The notes beneath the pieces were generated by a model, which worked only from the letters and a program-made list of their open reading frames with translations, was not told the DNA's origin and ran no database searches. A DNA stretch of 64,000 nt from Tamilnaduibacter salinus. GTDB taxonomy: Bacteria > Pseudomonadota > Gammaproteobacteria > Pseudomonadales > Oleiphilaceae. This document shows, one piece after another, positions 19,537-29,651 of the stretch (its first letter is position 1; each line of letters begins with the position of its first letter). The position numbers and the translations under genes were made by a program. The DNA is taken from positions 478,682-542,681 of the forward strand of contig NZ_QEKQ01000002.1 of the NCBI RefSeq assembly GCF_003096655.1, in the 5' to 3' direction.

Positions 19537-20648
19537 GGCGCCGCTCCCAGCGCACGTCCGAGTGCCGCGATACAGCGGTCGTTTTCATCAGTCAGCCCGA
19601 CCGAAACCCGAAGGTGGCGGGGCATTCCATAGCCCCCCAGCGGCCGGACGATAACGCCATCGCCCAGCATGGCCTCAAACACCGCATTGGCATCGCGCCC
19701 GGTATCCACGGTGACAAAATTGCCATGGGACGGAATTGCCGTCAGCCCGAGCCGCTCAAAACCGGCCATCAACTGATCGCGACCGGCTTCGTTCACCCGT
19801 CGGGATTCTGCAAGATAGTCCTTGTCTTCGAGTACCGCTGTCGCCGCCGCCTGGGCGACATTATCCACGTTGAACGGCTGCCGAACGCGATTCATCAGAT
19901 CGGCAATCTCCGGGGACGACAGCGCATACCCCACCCGCAGACCTGCCAGCCCCCAGGCTTTGGAGAAGGTCCGCGCGACAATCAGGTTCGGGTAATCCGA
20001 CAGCATGGCCAGACCGTCCGGGTAGGCCGGATCGGTCATGTACTCGCAATAGGCCTCGTCGAGCACCACGGGGATATGCCCGGGCACCCGCTCCAGAAAG
20101 GCCACCAGCGTGTCCCGGTCGACGGCCGTGCCCGTCGGGTTATTCGGGTTGGCCACGAAAATGACCCGGGTCCGTTCGGTAATGGCCGCGGCCATGGCAT
20201 CCAGATCGTGTCCCCAGTCCCGGGCGGGAACGGCCACGCCAGAAGCCCCGACGGCCCGGGTCGCAATCGGATACACGGCAAAGGCATACTCGGAGAAGAC
20301 AACCTCCGCTCCGGGACCGGCAAACGTGCGTGCCGCCAGCTCCAGAACGTCGTTCGAGCCGTTACCGAGCGTGATCTGGTCGGTGTTGATCCCGAAGCGT
20401 GCGGACAGTGCATTTTTCAGTTGAAAGGCGTTGCCGTCCGGGTAGCGTGCCAGCTCCGAAAGCGCCTCGCGCGCCGCCGCCATGGCTTTCGGGCTGGGCC
20501 CCAACGGATTCTCGTTGCTGGCCAACTTGATGATGCTGGCGGGATCAAGCCCATGCTCCCGGGCCACTTCATCGATCGGCTTGCCCGGCTGGTAGGGCTG
20601 CAATCCGCGGACGCCCTCAACGGCGCGCTGCTGAAAATCCACCGGCAT
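19533..20648 (-). CDS. hisC: histidinol-phosphate aminotransferase
   Basis: PLP enzyme of histidine synthesis; the HisC2-type copies next to tyrA-aroA may also act on aromatic keto acids. 371 residues from the ATG at 20648 (GGGAG five bases upstream). Motifs: KLASNENPLGPSPKA, LGNGSNDVLEL, ANPNNPTGT, DEAYCEY and the PLP lysine in ARTFSKAWGLAGLRVGY. It lies between pheA and tyrA-aroA in one leftward operon. Confidence 0.93.
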   Translation of the reverse strand: MPVDFQQRAVEGVRGLQPYQPGKPIDEVAREHGLDPASIIKLASNENPLGPSPKAMAAAREALSELARYPDGNAFQLKNALSARFGINTDQITLGNGSNDVLELAARTFAGPGAEVVFSEYAFAVYPIATRAVGASGVAVPARDWGHDLDAMAAAITERTRVIFVANPNNPTGTAVDRDTLVAFLERVPGHIPVVLDEAYCEYMTDPAYPDGLAMLSDYPNLIVARTFSKAWGLAGLRVGYALSSPEIADLMNRVRQPFNVDNVAQAAATAVLEDKDYLAESRRVNEAGRDQLMAGFERLGLTAIPSHGNFVTVDTGRDANAVFEAMLGDGVIVRPLGGYGMPRHLRVSVGLTDENDRCIAALGRALGAAP

Positions 20649-20687
20649 GCGTACTCCCAATCCAGTCTTTAAAGTCGTCAGGGTCTG

Positions 20688-21785
20688 TTACAGGACACCC
20701 ACGGGATAGGAGCCCAGGTGCTTGAGCTCCACCGCCTCGCCGTCGATCGTCTGAAGCACCTTCTTCACAGGCGGATCCTCGGCATGCCCCTCGAAATCGA
20801 TGTAGAACACATACGCCCAGGTCCCGCTCGGTGACGGGCGGGTTTCCAGACGCGTCAGGCTGATGTCGTTCTCATGGAACGGCGCCAGCAGGTGGTAGAG
20901 TGCCCCGGGTTTATTACGCATCGACACGAGTATGGACGTCTTGTCCTGACCACTGGGTGGAACGGACTCGCGACCCACAATCAGGAACCGTGTGGTGTTG
21001 TCCGGGCGATCCTCAATGGTCCCGGCCATGGTCGCCAGGCCATACAGCTCGGCCGCCATATCGCCGGCGATCGCCGCCGTCCCCGGCTCTTCGCTGGCCC
21101 GGCGCGCGGCCTCGGCATTGCTGCTCACCGCCACCCGCTCGATGCCGTGCCAATGGGTATCCAGCCACTTGCGACACTGGGCAAAGGACTGCTGATGCGA
21201 ATAGATCCGGCGAATCGACGACGGATCGCTGTCGGCGGACGCCAGCAGATGGTGATGGATCCGCAGCTGGACCTCACCGCAGATTTTCAGGGGGGAGGCC
21301 ATGAACATGTCCAGCGTGTGGTTGATCATGCCCTCGGTGGAGTTCTCCACGGGGACGACGCCGTACTGGGCCGCCCCGGACTCGACCTCCCGGAACACGG
21401 CATCGATCGCCGGCAGAGGGACGCTGATGACCGAATGACCGAAGTGCTTGAGCGCCGCCGCCTGGGTAAACGTCCCTTCCGGCCCGAGGAACGCGATGTG
21501 CATCGGCTTTTCCAGCGCCAGGCAGGCCGACATCATCTCCCGAAAGAGGCGCGCCATCTCTTCATCGGACAGCGGGCCCGGATTGCGTTCCTTGATTCGC
21601 CGCAGCACCTGAGCCTCACGCTCAGGACGGTAGAACACCACATCGTCGTCGGGATTCGCGACCGTCTTCGCGTGAGCGACTTCCTGCGCACAACGCGCCC
21701 TCGCGCTGATCCGCTCCAGAATCTCTCGATCCAGACGATCGATCTCATCACGAAGCTGCGCCAGACGGCTCTGCTCGTCACTCAT
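20688..21785 (-). CDS. pheA: bifunctional chorismate mutase / prephenate dehydratase
   Basis: Converts chorismate to prephenate and then phenylpyruvate. The AroQ chorismate mutase domain covers about 1-90 (RDEIDRLDREILERI, then FYRPEREAQVLRRI). The dehydratase follows with VPVENSTEGMINHTLD and DNTTRFLIVG. The C-terminal ACT domain binds phenylalanine (ISLTRLETRPSPSG). 365 residues, normal for the pseudomonad type. Only two bases separate it from serC. Confidence 0.96.
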   Translation of the reverse strand: MSDEQSRLAQLRDEIDRLDREILERISARARCAQEVAHAKTVANPDDDVVFYRPEREAQVLRRIKERNPGPLSDEEMARLFREMMSACLALEKPMHIAFLGPEGTFTQAAALKHFGHSVISVPLPAIDAVFREVESGAAQYGVVPVENSTEGMINHTLDMFMASPLKICGEVQLRIHHHLLASADSDPSSIRRIYSHQQSFAQCRKWLDTHWHGIERVAVSSNAEAARRASEEPGTAAIAGDMAAELYGLATMAGTIEDRPDNTTRFLIVGRESVPPSGQDKTSILVSMRNKPGALYHLLAPFHENDISLTRLETRPSPSGTWAYVFYIDFEGHAEDPPVKKVLQTIDGEAVELKHLGSYPVGVL

Positions 21786-21787
21786 GG

Positions 21788-22870
21788 TCAGCCCCGCTCC
21801 TTCTCGAAGGACGCCATGTAGTCGATCAGGGCATCCACGCCAGACTCCGGCATGGCGTTGTAGATCGACGCCCGCATGCCACCCACCGAACGATGGCCCT
21901 TGAGGTTCAGCAGGCCGCGGGCCTCCGCGCCTTGCAGAAACTCACTGTCCAGTCGGTCATCCGGCAGCGTGAATGGCACGTTCATCCAGGACCGGAACGC
22001 CGGCACGATGGGGTTCGCGTAGAAGTCGCTCTGATCAATGAACCCATAGAGCTTGTCGGCCTTGCGACGATTGATGGTTTCCATCGCCTCCAGACCGCCC
22101 TGCTCCTTCAGCCACTGGAATACCAGCCCCGCCAGATACCAGGAATAGGTGGCCGGCGTGTTGTACATCGATCCGCTGTCCGCCTGTACCTTGTAATCCA
22201 TCATGGTTGGGGTGGCTGGCGAGGCGTGCCCCAACAGGTCGCGCCGGACAATCACCACCACCAGGCCCGAGGGCCCGATATTTTTCTGGGCGCCGGCATA
22301 GATCATCCCGAAACGGGAGACGTCCAGCGGCCGCGACAGGATGGTAGACGACATGTCCGCCACCAGCGGCACGTCGCCACTGTCCGGCAACCGGTCATAC
22401 GCCAGCCCGCCGATGGTCTCGTTGGGCGTGACGTGCAGATAGGCGGCATCGGAGCGCGTCTGCCAGGTGTCCGGGTCCGGCACGTCGATGAACCCGTTGG
22501 CCTCGCTGCTCGCCGCCACATTGACGTCGGCAAACCGGCGGGCTTCGGCGATGGCTTTCTTCGACCAGTTGCCGGTGTTGATGTAGTCCGCACTCTCGTG
22601 ACCGCCCAGGAGATTCAGGGGGATGGCGGAGAACTGGCTGCTGGCGCCGCCCTGCAGGAACAGGACGGCGTAATCATCGGATATCCCCATCAGGTCCCGC
22701 AGGTCCTGCTCCGCCTGCTGGGCAATACCGACGTAGGTCTCGCTGCGGTGACTCATTTCCATCACCGACATGCCTGTGCCACGCCAGTCCAGCATCTCCT
22801 CTCGGGCCCGCTCCAGCACTGCCGTCGGCAGTGCGGCGGGACCGGCGCAAAAATTATACTGTCTGCTCAT
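21788..22870 (-). CDS. serC: phosphoserine aminotransferase
   Basis: PLP enzyme of serine (and pyridoxine) synthesis. 360 residues beginning MSRQYNFCAGPAALP, the family start. Further motifs: EMSHRS, LFLQGGASSQF, NTGNWSKKAI and the PLP lysine in AGAQKNIGPSG. It is the first gene downstream of gyrA and upstream of pheA, the common gyrA-serC-pheA order. Confidence 0.96.
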   Translation of the reverse strand: MSRQYNFCAGPAALPTAVLERAREEMLDWRGTGMSVMEMSHRSETYVGIAQQAEQDLRDLMGISDDYAVLFLQGGASSQFSAIPLNLLGGHESADYINTGNWSKKAIAEARRFADVNVAASSEANGFIDVPDPDTWQTRSDAAYLHVTPNETIGGLAYDRLPDSGDVPLVADMSSTILSRPLDVSRFGMIYAGAQKNIGPSGLVVVIVRRDLLGHASPATPTMMDYKVQADSGSMYNTPATYSWYLAGLVFQWLKEQGGLEAMETINRRKADKLYGFIDQSDFYANPIVPAFRSWMNVPFTLPDDRLDSEFLQGAEARGLLNLKGHRSVGGMRASIYNAMPESGVDALIDYMASFEKERG

Positions 22871-22903
22871 GCACCCTGCTCTCTTGTGCTCATCAGTCGG
22901 CGG

Positions 22904-25471
22904 TTATTCTTCTTCGCCGTCGACGTCTTCCTCATCCATACCGTTTTCGGCAATACGTTGAACGCCGACCAGTCGCTCGTCTTCCTGAGTCAGACGGATC
23001 AGCCGGACGCCCTGTGTATTGCGCCCCGAGACGGACACTTCTTCCGTGCTGGAACGCACCAGCGTGCCCTTATCCGAAATCAGCATCATCTGATCGCCTT
23101 CAAAGACCTGAAGTGCGGAAACCAGGTTGCCGTTGCGCTCGGTGCACTGCATGGCGATCACACCCTGGCTGCCACGGCTGTAGCTCGGGAACTGATCAAG
23201 CTGGGTACGCTTGCCGTAGCCATTCTCGCTCGCCGTGAGAATCAGGCCATCGTCCTGCGGGATAATCAGTGACACCACCTCGTGGCCGTCCGGCATATTA
23301 ATGCCTTTCACACCCCGCGCCGTCCGACTCAGCGGCCGCACCTGATCCTCTTTGAACCGGACCGCCTTGCCGGCCGAGGAGAACAGCATGATTTCCGACT
23401 GCCCTTCGGTGATCGCCGCGCCAATCAGCATGTCGCCTTCATCCAGCGACAGCGCAATCAGGCCGCTACTGCGCGGACGGGAGAAGTTCGGCAGGGCGGT
23501 CTTCTTGACCACGCCATTGGCCGTGGCCATCAACACATACTGATCTTCCGGGTAGTCCTTCACCGGCAGGAAGGTCGTGATGCGCTCACCTTCCTCCAGC
23601 GGCAGAATGTTGACCATCGGTCGGCCACGGGCAGCACGACTGGCCTGGGGAATCTCGAAGACCCGTAGCCAGTACACCTTGCCACGGTCGCTGAAGCACA
23701 GGATGGTATCGTGGGAATTCGCCACCAGCAGCCTCTCGATGAAGTCCTCTTCCTTCATCGTCGTTGATGACCGGCCACGGCCACCGCGACGCTGCGCCTG
23801 GTAAGCGTCCACCGGCTGAGTCTTGGCATAACCACCGTGGGAGATGGTCACAACCAGGTCTTCCTCGTCGATCAGGTCCGCCACGGTCAGGTCCCGGCGG
23901 GAACTGATGATCTCGGTCTTGCGGTCATCGCCATAATCGTTGATCACCGCTTCCAGCTCTTCCCGGATCACCTCCATCAGGCGCGCCGGTTCGCTGAGAA
24001 TATGGATCAGCTCGGCAATACGGTCGATGATTTCGCCATATTCCTTCTGGAGCTTTTCGGTCTCCAGACCGGTCAGGCGATGCAGGCGCAGATCCAGGAT
24101 GGCCTGGGCCTGCTCCGGTGACAGATGGTACTGGCCGTTGCGCAGACCATAGATCTCCGGCAACTCATCGGGACGACAGGCGTCCTGACCAGCACGCTCG
24201 AGCATGCTCTCGACCTGACCGGGCTCCCAGCCGCGGGCCACCAGCTTCTCTTTGGCTTCGGCGGCGGTCGGCGACTGGCGAATCAGCTCAATGACCGGAT
24301 CGATGTTGGCCAGCGCGACCGTCAGGCCTTCAAGGATATGCCCCCGCTCGCGCGCCTTGCGCAGCAGGTAGATAGTCCGGCGGGTGACCACTTCGCGGCG
24401 GTGGCGGACGAACGCTTCCAGCACATCCTTGAGACTCAGCACCTTCGGCTCGCCGTTGATCAGCGCCACCATGTTGATACCGAACACGGTCTCAAGCTGG
24501 GTGTGGGCGAACAGGTTGTTGAGCACGACGTCCGCGTTCTCGCCACGACGCAACTCAATCACCACGCGGATGCCTTCCTTGTTGGATTCGTCCCGCAGCT
24601 CGGTGATGCCTTCGACGCGCTTGTCCTTCACCAGCTCGGCGATCTTCTCGATCAGACGGGCCTTGTTGAGCTGGTACGGCAGCTCCGTGATGATGATGGC
24701 ATCACGGCCGGTCTTCTTGTTGTGCTCGACCTCGTGGCGGGCCCGCACATAGATCCGGCCCCGGCCCGTGCGGTACGCCTCCACAATCCCCGCACGGCCG
24801 TTGATAATCCCATTGGTCGGGAAATCCGGCCCCGGAATGTATTCCATCAACTCATCCACGGTCAGGTCCGGGTTGTCGATCAGCGCCAGACAGCCGTTTA
24901 TAACCTCTGTCAGATTGTGCGGCGGGATGTTGGTCGCCATACCGACGGCGATGCCTGATGAGCCATTGACCAGCAGGTTCGGTATCCGGGTCGGCAGGAC
25001 TTCAGCAATGTTCTCCGTGCCGTCGTAGTTCGGCACAAAGTCAACGGTTTCCTTGTCGAGATCCGCCAGCAGCGAGTGCGCGATCTTTTCCATGCGGATC
25101 TCGGTATAACGCATCGCGGCCGCATTATCGCCGTCGATGGAGCCGAAGTTGCCCTGGCCGTCGATCAATGGATAGCGCAGCGAGAACGGCTGCGCCATCC
25201 GGACGATCGTGTCGTAGACTGCGGAGTCCCCGTGGGGGTGGTATTTACCAATCACATCACCGACCACGCGGGCCGACTTCTTGTACGCCTTATTCCAGTC
25301 GTTACCGAGCTCCGACATGGCGTACAACACCCGGCGATGCACCGGCTTCAGACCATCCCGGACATCGGGCAGCGCCCGCCCGATGATGACGCTCATGGCG
25401 TAATCCAGATAGGACTGTTTCAGCTCTTCTTCAATATTTACGGGCAGGATCTCTTTGGCTAGTTCACCCAT
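22904..25471 (-). CDS. gyrA: DNA gyrase subunit A
   Basis: Introduces negative supercoils with GyrB. 855 residues: catalytic Tyr122 in AMRYTEIRM, a quinolone-determining region reading [10 protein letters not shown] with Ser83 and Asp87 as in susceptible strains, the GyrA box QRRGGRG, and six beta-pinwheel blades with an acidic tail ([10 protein letters not shown]). The start [18 protein letters not shown] is the conserved one. Confidence 0.97.
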   Translation of the reverse strand: MGELAKEILPVNIEEELKQSYLDYAMSVIIGRALPDVRDGLKPVHRRVLYAMSELGNDWNKAYKKSARVVGDVIGKYHPHGDSAVYDTIVRMAQPFSLRYPLIDGQGNFGSIDGDNAAAMRYTEIRMEKIAHSLLADLDKETVDFVPNYDGTENIAEVLPTRIPNLLVNGSSGIAVGMATNIPPHNLTEVINGCLALIDNPDLTVDELMEYIPGPDFPTNGIINGRAGIVEAYRTGRGRIYVRARHEVEHNKKTGRDAIIITELPYQLNKARLIEKIAELVKDKRVEGITELRDESNKEGIRVVIELRRGENADVVLNNLFAHTQLETVFGINMVALINGEPKVLSLKDVLEAFVRHRREVVTRRTIYLLRKARERGHILEGLTVALANIDPVIELIRQSPTAAEAKEKLVARGWEPGQVESMLERAGQDACRPDELPEIYGLRNGQYHLSPEQAQAILDLRLHRLTGLETEKLQKEYGEIIDRIAELIHILSEPARLMEVIREELEAVINDYGDDRKTEIISSRRDLTVADLIDEEDLVVTISHGGYAKTQPVDAYQAQRRGGRGRSSTTMKEEDFIERLLVANSHDTILCFSDRGKVYWLRVFEIPQASRAARGRPMVNILPLEEGERITTFLPVKDYPEDQYVLMATANGVVKKTALPNFSRPRSSGLIALSLDEGDMLIGAAITEGQSEIMLFSSAGKAVRFKEDQVRPLSRTARGVKGINMPDGHEVVSLIIPQDDGLILTASENGYGKRTQLDQFPSYSRGSQGVIAMQCTERNGNLVSALQVFEGDQMMLISDKGTLVRSSTEEVSVSGRNTQGVRLIRLTQEDERLVGVQRIAENGMDEEDVDGEEE

Positions 25472-25596
25472 CGAGAAAGGTTCCTTTGCAGTCTTTTTAT
25501 TGGCGCCGGAAGCGTTGAATCAAACGATGAATCATACCACATTCACCCGATTCGACGGCATCGCGGGCCCAGGCGCATGGTGGGTCTCCGCTGCGG

Positions 25597-26451
25597 TCAG
25601 TCGAACACCACGGTCTTGTTCTCGTGAATAATCACGCGATCCTCAATGTGAGCCCGCAACCCCCGGGCCAGCACGTACTTTTCCACGTCCTTACCAAGAC
25701 GGACCATGTCATCGATGGTGTCGCTGTGGCTGATCCGCATGACGTCCTGCTCGATGATCGGACCTTCGTCGAGATCTTCGGTAACGTAATGACAGGTCGC
25801 CCCGATCAGCTTGACCCCCCGACTGTAGGCCTGATGGTAGGGGCGGGCACCAGCAAAGGACGGCAGGAAGCTGTGGTGAATATTCATGATCCGGCCGGAA
25901 TACTCCTCACACAGCGACTGCGGCAGAATCTGCATGTAGCGGGCCAGCACCACCAGATCGGCCTCATAGTGGGCAAACAGGTCACCGATCTCAGCAAAGG
26001 CCTCTTCACGGGTGTCTCTGGAAACCGGCACATGGTGGTAGGGAATACCGTGCCACTCCACCATGCTGCGAAGGTCGTCGTGATTGGAAATCACGGCCGC
26101 GACCTCCGCATTCAGCTCGCCGCTGTGCCAGCGGTGCAACAGATCCGCCAGGCAGTGGGACTCCCGCGAACACATCAACACCACCTTCTTGGGCGCCGCG
26201 GAGTCCGCCACATGCCACTGCATGTCGAACTCCCGGGCGATGGGCTCAAACGCCGCGCGGAACTGATCCAGACCAAAAGGAATGGTATTGGCCCGGATCT
26301 CATGGCGCATGAAGAACCAGCCGGCCTGGTTGTCGGAGTGGTGGCTGGCTTCGGTGATCCAGCCGTTGTAGGTGGTCAGAAAATTACTGACCTTGGCGAC
26401 AATACCCACCCGGTCCGGGCAGGAAATGACCAGACGATATGTGTGTTCCAT
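25597..26451 (-). CDS. purU: formyltetrahydrofolate deformylase
   Basis: Hydrolyses 10-formyl-THF to formate and THF, feeding purine synthesis and balancing the one-carbon pool. 284 residues from the ATG at 26451 (MEHTYRLVISCPDRVGIVAKVS); the longer frame to 26598 is not homologous. The N-terminal ACT domain (5-80) is followed by a formyltransferase fold with NIHHSFLPSFAGARPYHQA and the catalytic Asp region EDLDEGPIIEQD. Confidence 0.94.
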   Translation of the reverse strand: MEHTYRLVISCPDRVGIVAKVSNFLTTYNGWITEASHHSDNQAGWFFMRHEIRANTIPFGLDQFRAAFEPIAREFDMQWHVADSAAPKKVVLMCSRESHCLADLLHRWHSGELNAEVAAVISNHDDLRSMVEWHGIPYHHVPVSRDTREEAFAEIGDLFAHYEADLVVLARYMQILPQSLCEEYSGRIMNIHHSFLPSFAGARPYHQAYSRGVKLIGATCHYVTEDLDEGPIIEQDVMRISHSDTIDDMVRLGKDVEKYVLARGLRAHIEDRVIIHENKTVVFD

Positions 26452-26585
26452 GACAAGGCGCTCTCGGGGCACTGGTGAACGGACTCGGAGGCGACAGAAA
26501 CCGTCGCTCCAAAACCATCGATAATACCCGATTCGGCGCCATGAATCAGCATGCCACGACCGTCGTCTCTGCGGCCGCCCACAGT

Positions 26586-26616
26586 AAAAAGCCCCCACCG
26601 GAGCCGGCAGGGGCTA
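26586..26616 (-). terminator. terminator of the DUF6160-type gene
   Basis: Reading leftward, AGCCCCTGCCGGC and its partner GTGGGGGCT form a GC-rich stem followed by TTTTTA (the A-run at 26586-26590 on the + strand). It lies just past the stop at 26627. Confidence 0.75.
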
Positions 26617-26626
26617 GTGTCCCGTC

Positions 26627-27451
26627 CTACTGGTGACCGTATACCCGCATCTGGGTGCCTGTGACGGACAGGTTGTTCATCTTCAGCGACCCGATCGACG
26701 TACCGCCGATCAGCACACCACCCACTTCAACGTCCGCGCTGAAGTCGTTGATGTCGACGGCGAGGCTGTCCGTGCCGGCAGCATTCGGCGCGCTGTAGAT
26801 GTCCATATCCAGTTGCGCGAAGGCGGTGACGACGTTGGGGTTGTCGTCATAGCCCGACCCGGTGATCCGCAGATCCCGGATGCCCACGCCCAGGAAGGAC
26901 ACGTCCGCATCGAAGTCGTCAATGGCGAATCGCGTGTTGAAGTTCAGTGTGTCGGTCTCTGTGTCCACACGCAGATCCATCGAGCCGAACATCCCTTCCA
27001 TCGAGAGATTGTCCATCAGTAGCGTCGAGTCACCGCTGCCGTCCGAGGACTCCAGGTTCCACTCACCCGTGCTGATTCCGAAGTCGACCGGAGAGCCAAA
27101 GAGCGGCAGAACATCAATGACTGCGTCGCCGTCCGCCTCAACGTCCACCACCAGTTTCAGGTTGTCCAGCTTGTCACTGGGGTCGTTGGGAATCCCGCCC
27201 GGCACATTGGCACCGGGGAACAGATCATCCCGATCCGCGCCGCCGATGGTGATATCGCTGACCGAAAGCGACCCCTCATCGGTGTATCGGAATTCATCCA
27301 TGGCAACCCGGGTTTCCAGCTCAATCGTGACACCGGACTGACCCGTGACATTGCCCATGTCCGCATTGTTCATTGGCTTGAGCTCAGCGTGGCCTGCCAG
27401 AGGCAGACTCGCGACAGCCAGCGCCAGCGTACTCAGTTTCAGACCCTTCAT
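26627..27451 (-). CDS. secreted DUF6160-like surface protein
   Basis: 274 residues. A clear signal peptide (LSTLALAVASLPLAGHAE) is followed by the short motif LKPMNNADMGNVTGQSGVTI, seen at the mature N terminus of a family of exported gammaproteobacterial proteins (DUF6160/FilA-like, from memory). The rest is acidic, with beta-strand-like repeats rich in D, G, N and T (SVSDITIGGADRD, MDNLSMEGMFGSMDLRVDT, MNNLSVTGTQMRVYG). There are no Cys residues and no membrane segment, which suggests an extracellular or outer-surface beta-helix or filament protein. It shares direction with the ASH-domain protein upstream and is probably co-regulated. Confidence 0.75.
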   Translation of the reverse strand: MKGLKLSTLALAVASLPLAGHAELKPMNNADMGNVTGQSGVTIELETRVAMDEFRYTDEGSLSVSDITIGGADRDDLFPGANVPGGIPNDPSDKLDNLKLVVDVEADGDAVIDVLPLFGSPVDFGISTGEWNLESSDGSGDSTLLMDNLSMEGMFGSMDLRVDTETDTLNFNTRFAIDDFDADVSFLGVGIRDLRITGSGYDDNPNVVTAFAQLDMDIYSAPNAAGTDSLAVDINDFSADVEVGGVLIGGTSIGSLKMNNLSVTGTQMRVYGHQ

Positions 27452-27474
27452 TGTTCAGTTCCTTTTTTGTTGGG

Positions 27475-27495
27475 GGCCGGGCGATATGCCCGGCC
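27475..27495. other. hairpin in the 5' leader of the DUF6160-like gene
   Basis: GGCCGGGC (27475-27482) and GCCCGGCC (27488-27495) form a perfect 8-bp stem with a 5-nt loop, between the two secreted-protein genes. No U-tract follows in either direction. It may limit read-through or set different expression levels of the two genes. Confidence 0.45.
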
Positions 27496-27555
27496 TTCAT
27501 TACGCCTCTGGGAGAGCGACAGGGGAGGCTCCGAAGAACCTCCCTGCTCTTCCGG

Positions 27556-29367
27556 TCAGAGTTGCGGAGTCAGTGACAGATCAATGGTGTTACCCGGGCC
27601 GGCCATCAGCTGGTTGATGATATCGGTCAGGGCACCACAGTTCTCGAGCGGCGGCAGTTCATAGGTGCCGGTCAAGTTGCCCCCTTCCAGCGGCTTGAAC
27701 GTCTCGCCCTCGGGAGACTCGAGGTTGATCGTGACCGGCTCGGCTGTGCGGCACTCATCGCCACCACCGATCGGCAGACCAAAGCCGAACAGGCTCACCC
27801 TGACCTTCGGCACCTCCACATAGGCCTTGGACTTGGAAGTCAGCGTGCCGTCGATCAGCGAACCGGTGGTCTTGCCAACCTGCTCGAACGCCACGTCAGC
27901 CTGGGCCTTCAGATGGCTGAAGAACCGGATGATCCGAAAGGTCCCGCTGGTTTTCTCCAGCGTGAGGTCCGCCTCGTACATGCGGGTGGAGAGGTTCAGG
28001 ACGGCATCGATCGTGCCGTTAAGCGGCAGGGTGCCACCATTGGCCTCGATCATGCTCTGACCTTCCACGTCCAGGAGGAAATCCACCGTACTGCCGGTGC
28101 CGCCCTCGCCTGTCAGCGGCACGGTCAGAACCGGATTGCCGTCAGCGTTGGACTCGATGGTCAGATCGGCGGTATTCGTACCTTCGGTTGTCGGCGCATA
28201 GGCCACGGTGACCGGGCAGGTGGCGCCCGCATTCACGTTCACGCAGCCGTTATTGACCAGTGACAGGCTGGTATCGCCGTCAACCGACACGCTGGTGACG
28301 TTCAGAACGGCCTCACCGGTGTTCTCCACGGTCAGATCCTGCTGCTGCGTCTGGCCCACCGTCACCGTGCCGAAGTCCACCTCGGTCGGATCAACGCTGA
28401 TCATCGGCACTTTCTCGGTGAAGCTCTCACCGGAGAGCGGCACCTCAACACTGGACTCATCGGCGTCCGTGGAATCGATGGTCAGCGTGGCATTGTGGGT
28501 CGCATCGCCTTCCGCGAAGTAGGTCACGGTCACCGTGCAGCTCTGCCCACCGGCAACCGAAGTGCAATCACTGGACTGCATGAAACGGTCGGCGTCCGGG
28601 CCACTCAGAGTCACGTTATTGATCCCCAGTGACAGGTCGCCCTCATTGGCCACAGTGACTGTCTGCTCGGCTGTCAGACCGTTCTGGGTCCGCTCGAAGT
28701 CAACGGCTTCGGGCGTGACGGCAATGTCGGCCGGATCCTCGGTCGGGCCTCCGGGAACCACCTCGAACGTGTGTAGCAGCGGATCCTGATCCGCATTCAG
28801 CGTACAGTCAGCAACAAACTCACCGATCGGATCGGGCGCGATGCTGCCATCGGCCGTGCGGGCCGTGATGTCCAGCGTCAGGTTGCCGAGCTCAATGGTG
28901 TTGTTTGAACCGACATCCGCGTCGTCAAAGCTGACCTCAGGCGCCTGACCGCTCGCCGGCACCTCGAATGAGCCAGTCGTCTGCGGAATATCGGTCTCGG
29001 GAATGGTCAGGCTGACATTCAGCGGCTCCGAGCCCGCCGGCGTGATAATCGTCTGTTTGGCCTGAGCCGTGCCTTCCAGCGTGGTCGACCCGACCAGTGT
29101 CAGGCCGGTGCGGGAGTCTTCATTGATCAGCGTTGTTGCTTCGACCTGGAATGGGCCTACCGTTTCACCGACCTCCACCGTTTCTGGCAGCTCGGTCGTA
29201 ATCTCCGCCACGATCGGCTGCTCATTAATCAATGGAAAGGGACAGGTGTACTCCGCGCTCTTTGAGACGGTGGCGGCCTGCGCCGTCCCGCCCGCCGCCA
29301 GCAGAGCGGCAGCAGCCATCGCGGTCCTCAACTGACGCGACTTAAGACTGAAATCCATGGAACTCAT
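27556..29367 (-). CDS. secreted Ig-like (ASH / choice-of-anchor D) repeat protein
   Basis: 603 residues from the ATG at 29367, chosen because AGAGG lies 8 bases upstream and it directly precedes a signal peptide (AMAAAALLAAGGTAQA). The N-terminal part begins AEYTCPFPLINEQPIVAEI, a pattern of exported beta-sandwich domains (DUF6801-like). From about residue 205 to 440 two ASH-type Ig repeats run: VTPEAVDFERTQNG and VDPTEVDFGTVTVGQTQQ, each ending in VPLSGE or VPLTGE with a Cys pair. A C-terminal beta-rich domain resembles the N-terminal one. It is probably a cell-surface protein; its partner is unknown. Confidence 0.75.
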   Translation of the reverse strand: MSSMDFSLKSRQLRTAMAAAALLAAGGTAQAATVSKSAEYTCPFPLINEQPIVAEITTELPETVEVGETVGPFQVEATTLINEDSRTGLTLVGSTTLEGTAQAKQTIITPAGSEPLNVSLTIPETDIPQTTGSFEVPASGQAPEVSFDDADVGSNNTIELGNLTLDITARTADGSIAPDPIGEFVADCTLNADQDPLLHTFEVVPGGPTEDPADIAVTPEAVDFERTQNGLTAEQTVTVANEGDLSLGINNVTLSGPDADRFMQSSDCTSVAGGQSCTVTVTYFAEGDATHNATLTIDSTDADESSVEVPLSGESFTEKVPMISVDPTEVDFGTVTVGQTQQQDLTVENTGEAVLNVTSVSVDGDTSLSLVNNGCVNVNAGATCPVTVAYAPTTEGTNTADLTIESNADGNPVLTVPLTGEGGTGSTVDFLLDVEGQSMIEANGGTLPLNGTIDAVLNLSTRMYEADLTLEKTSGTFRIIRFFSHLKAQADVAFEQVGKTTGSLIDGTLTSKSKAYVEVPKVRVSLFGFGLPIGGGDECRTAEPVTINLESPEGETFKPLEGGNLTGTYELPPLENCGALTDIINQLMAGPGNTIDLSLTPQL

Positions 29368-29651
29368 GAGGTTGTCCTCTAGATTGTCATCTGACGATTT
29401 ATGGTTGTTAAGCCAGGGACTGGCCTTCTCGGCAGACTGCATCGACTAGAGAATGGTTCGAACTTGCCGGCCCCGAGTTCCATCCGGCCGCGGGATGACA
29501 CGACCGGGGACTCACGGGACTGGCTTCATGGTGCGGCGGAGGAGGAAAGTCGGTCTTGCCAAAACCGGCAAGACGTTTGTCAAAAACGGAAAGGCAGGCG
29601 GGGAATTGCCAGGAATGTGATGGATGTCATACGCCAGTCGGAAACCGGTCG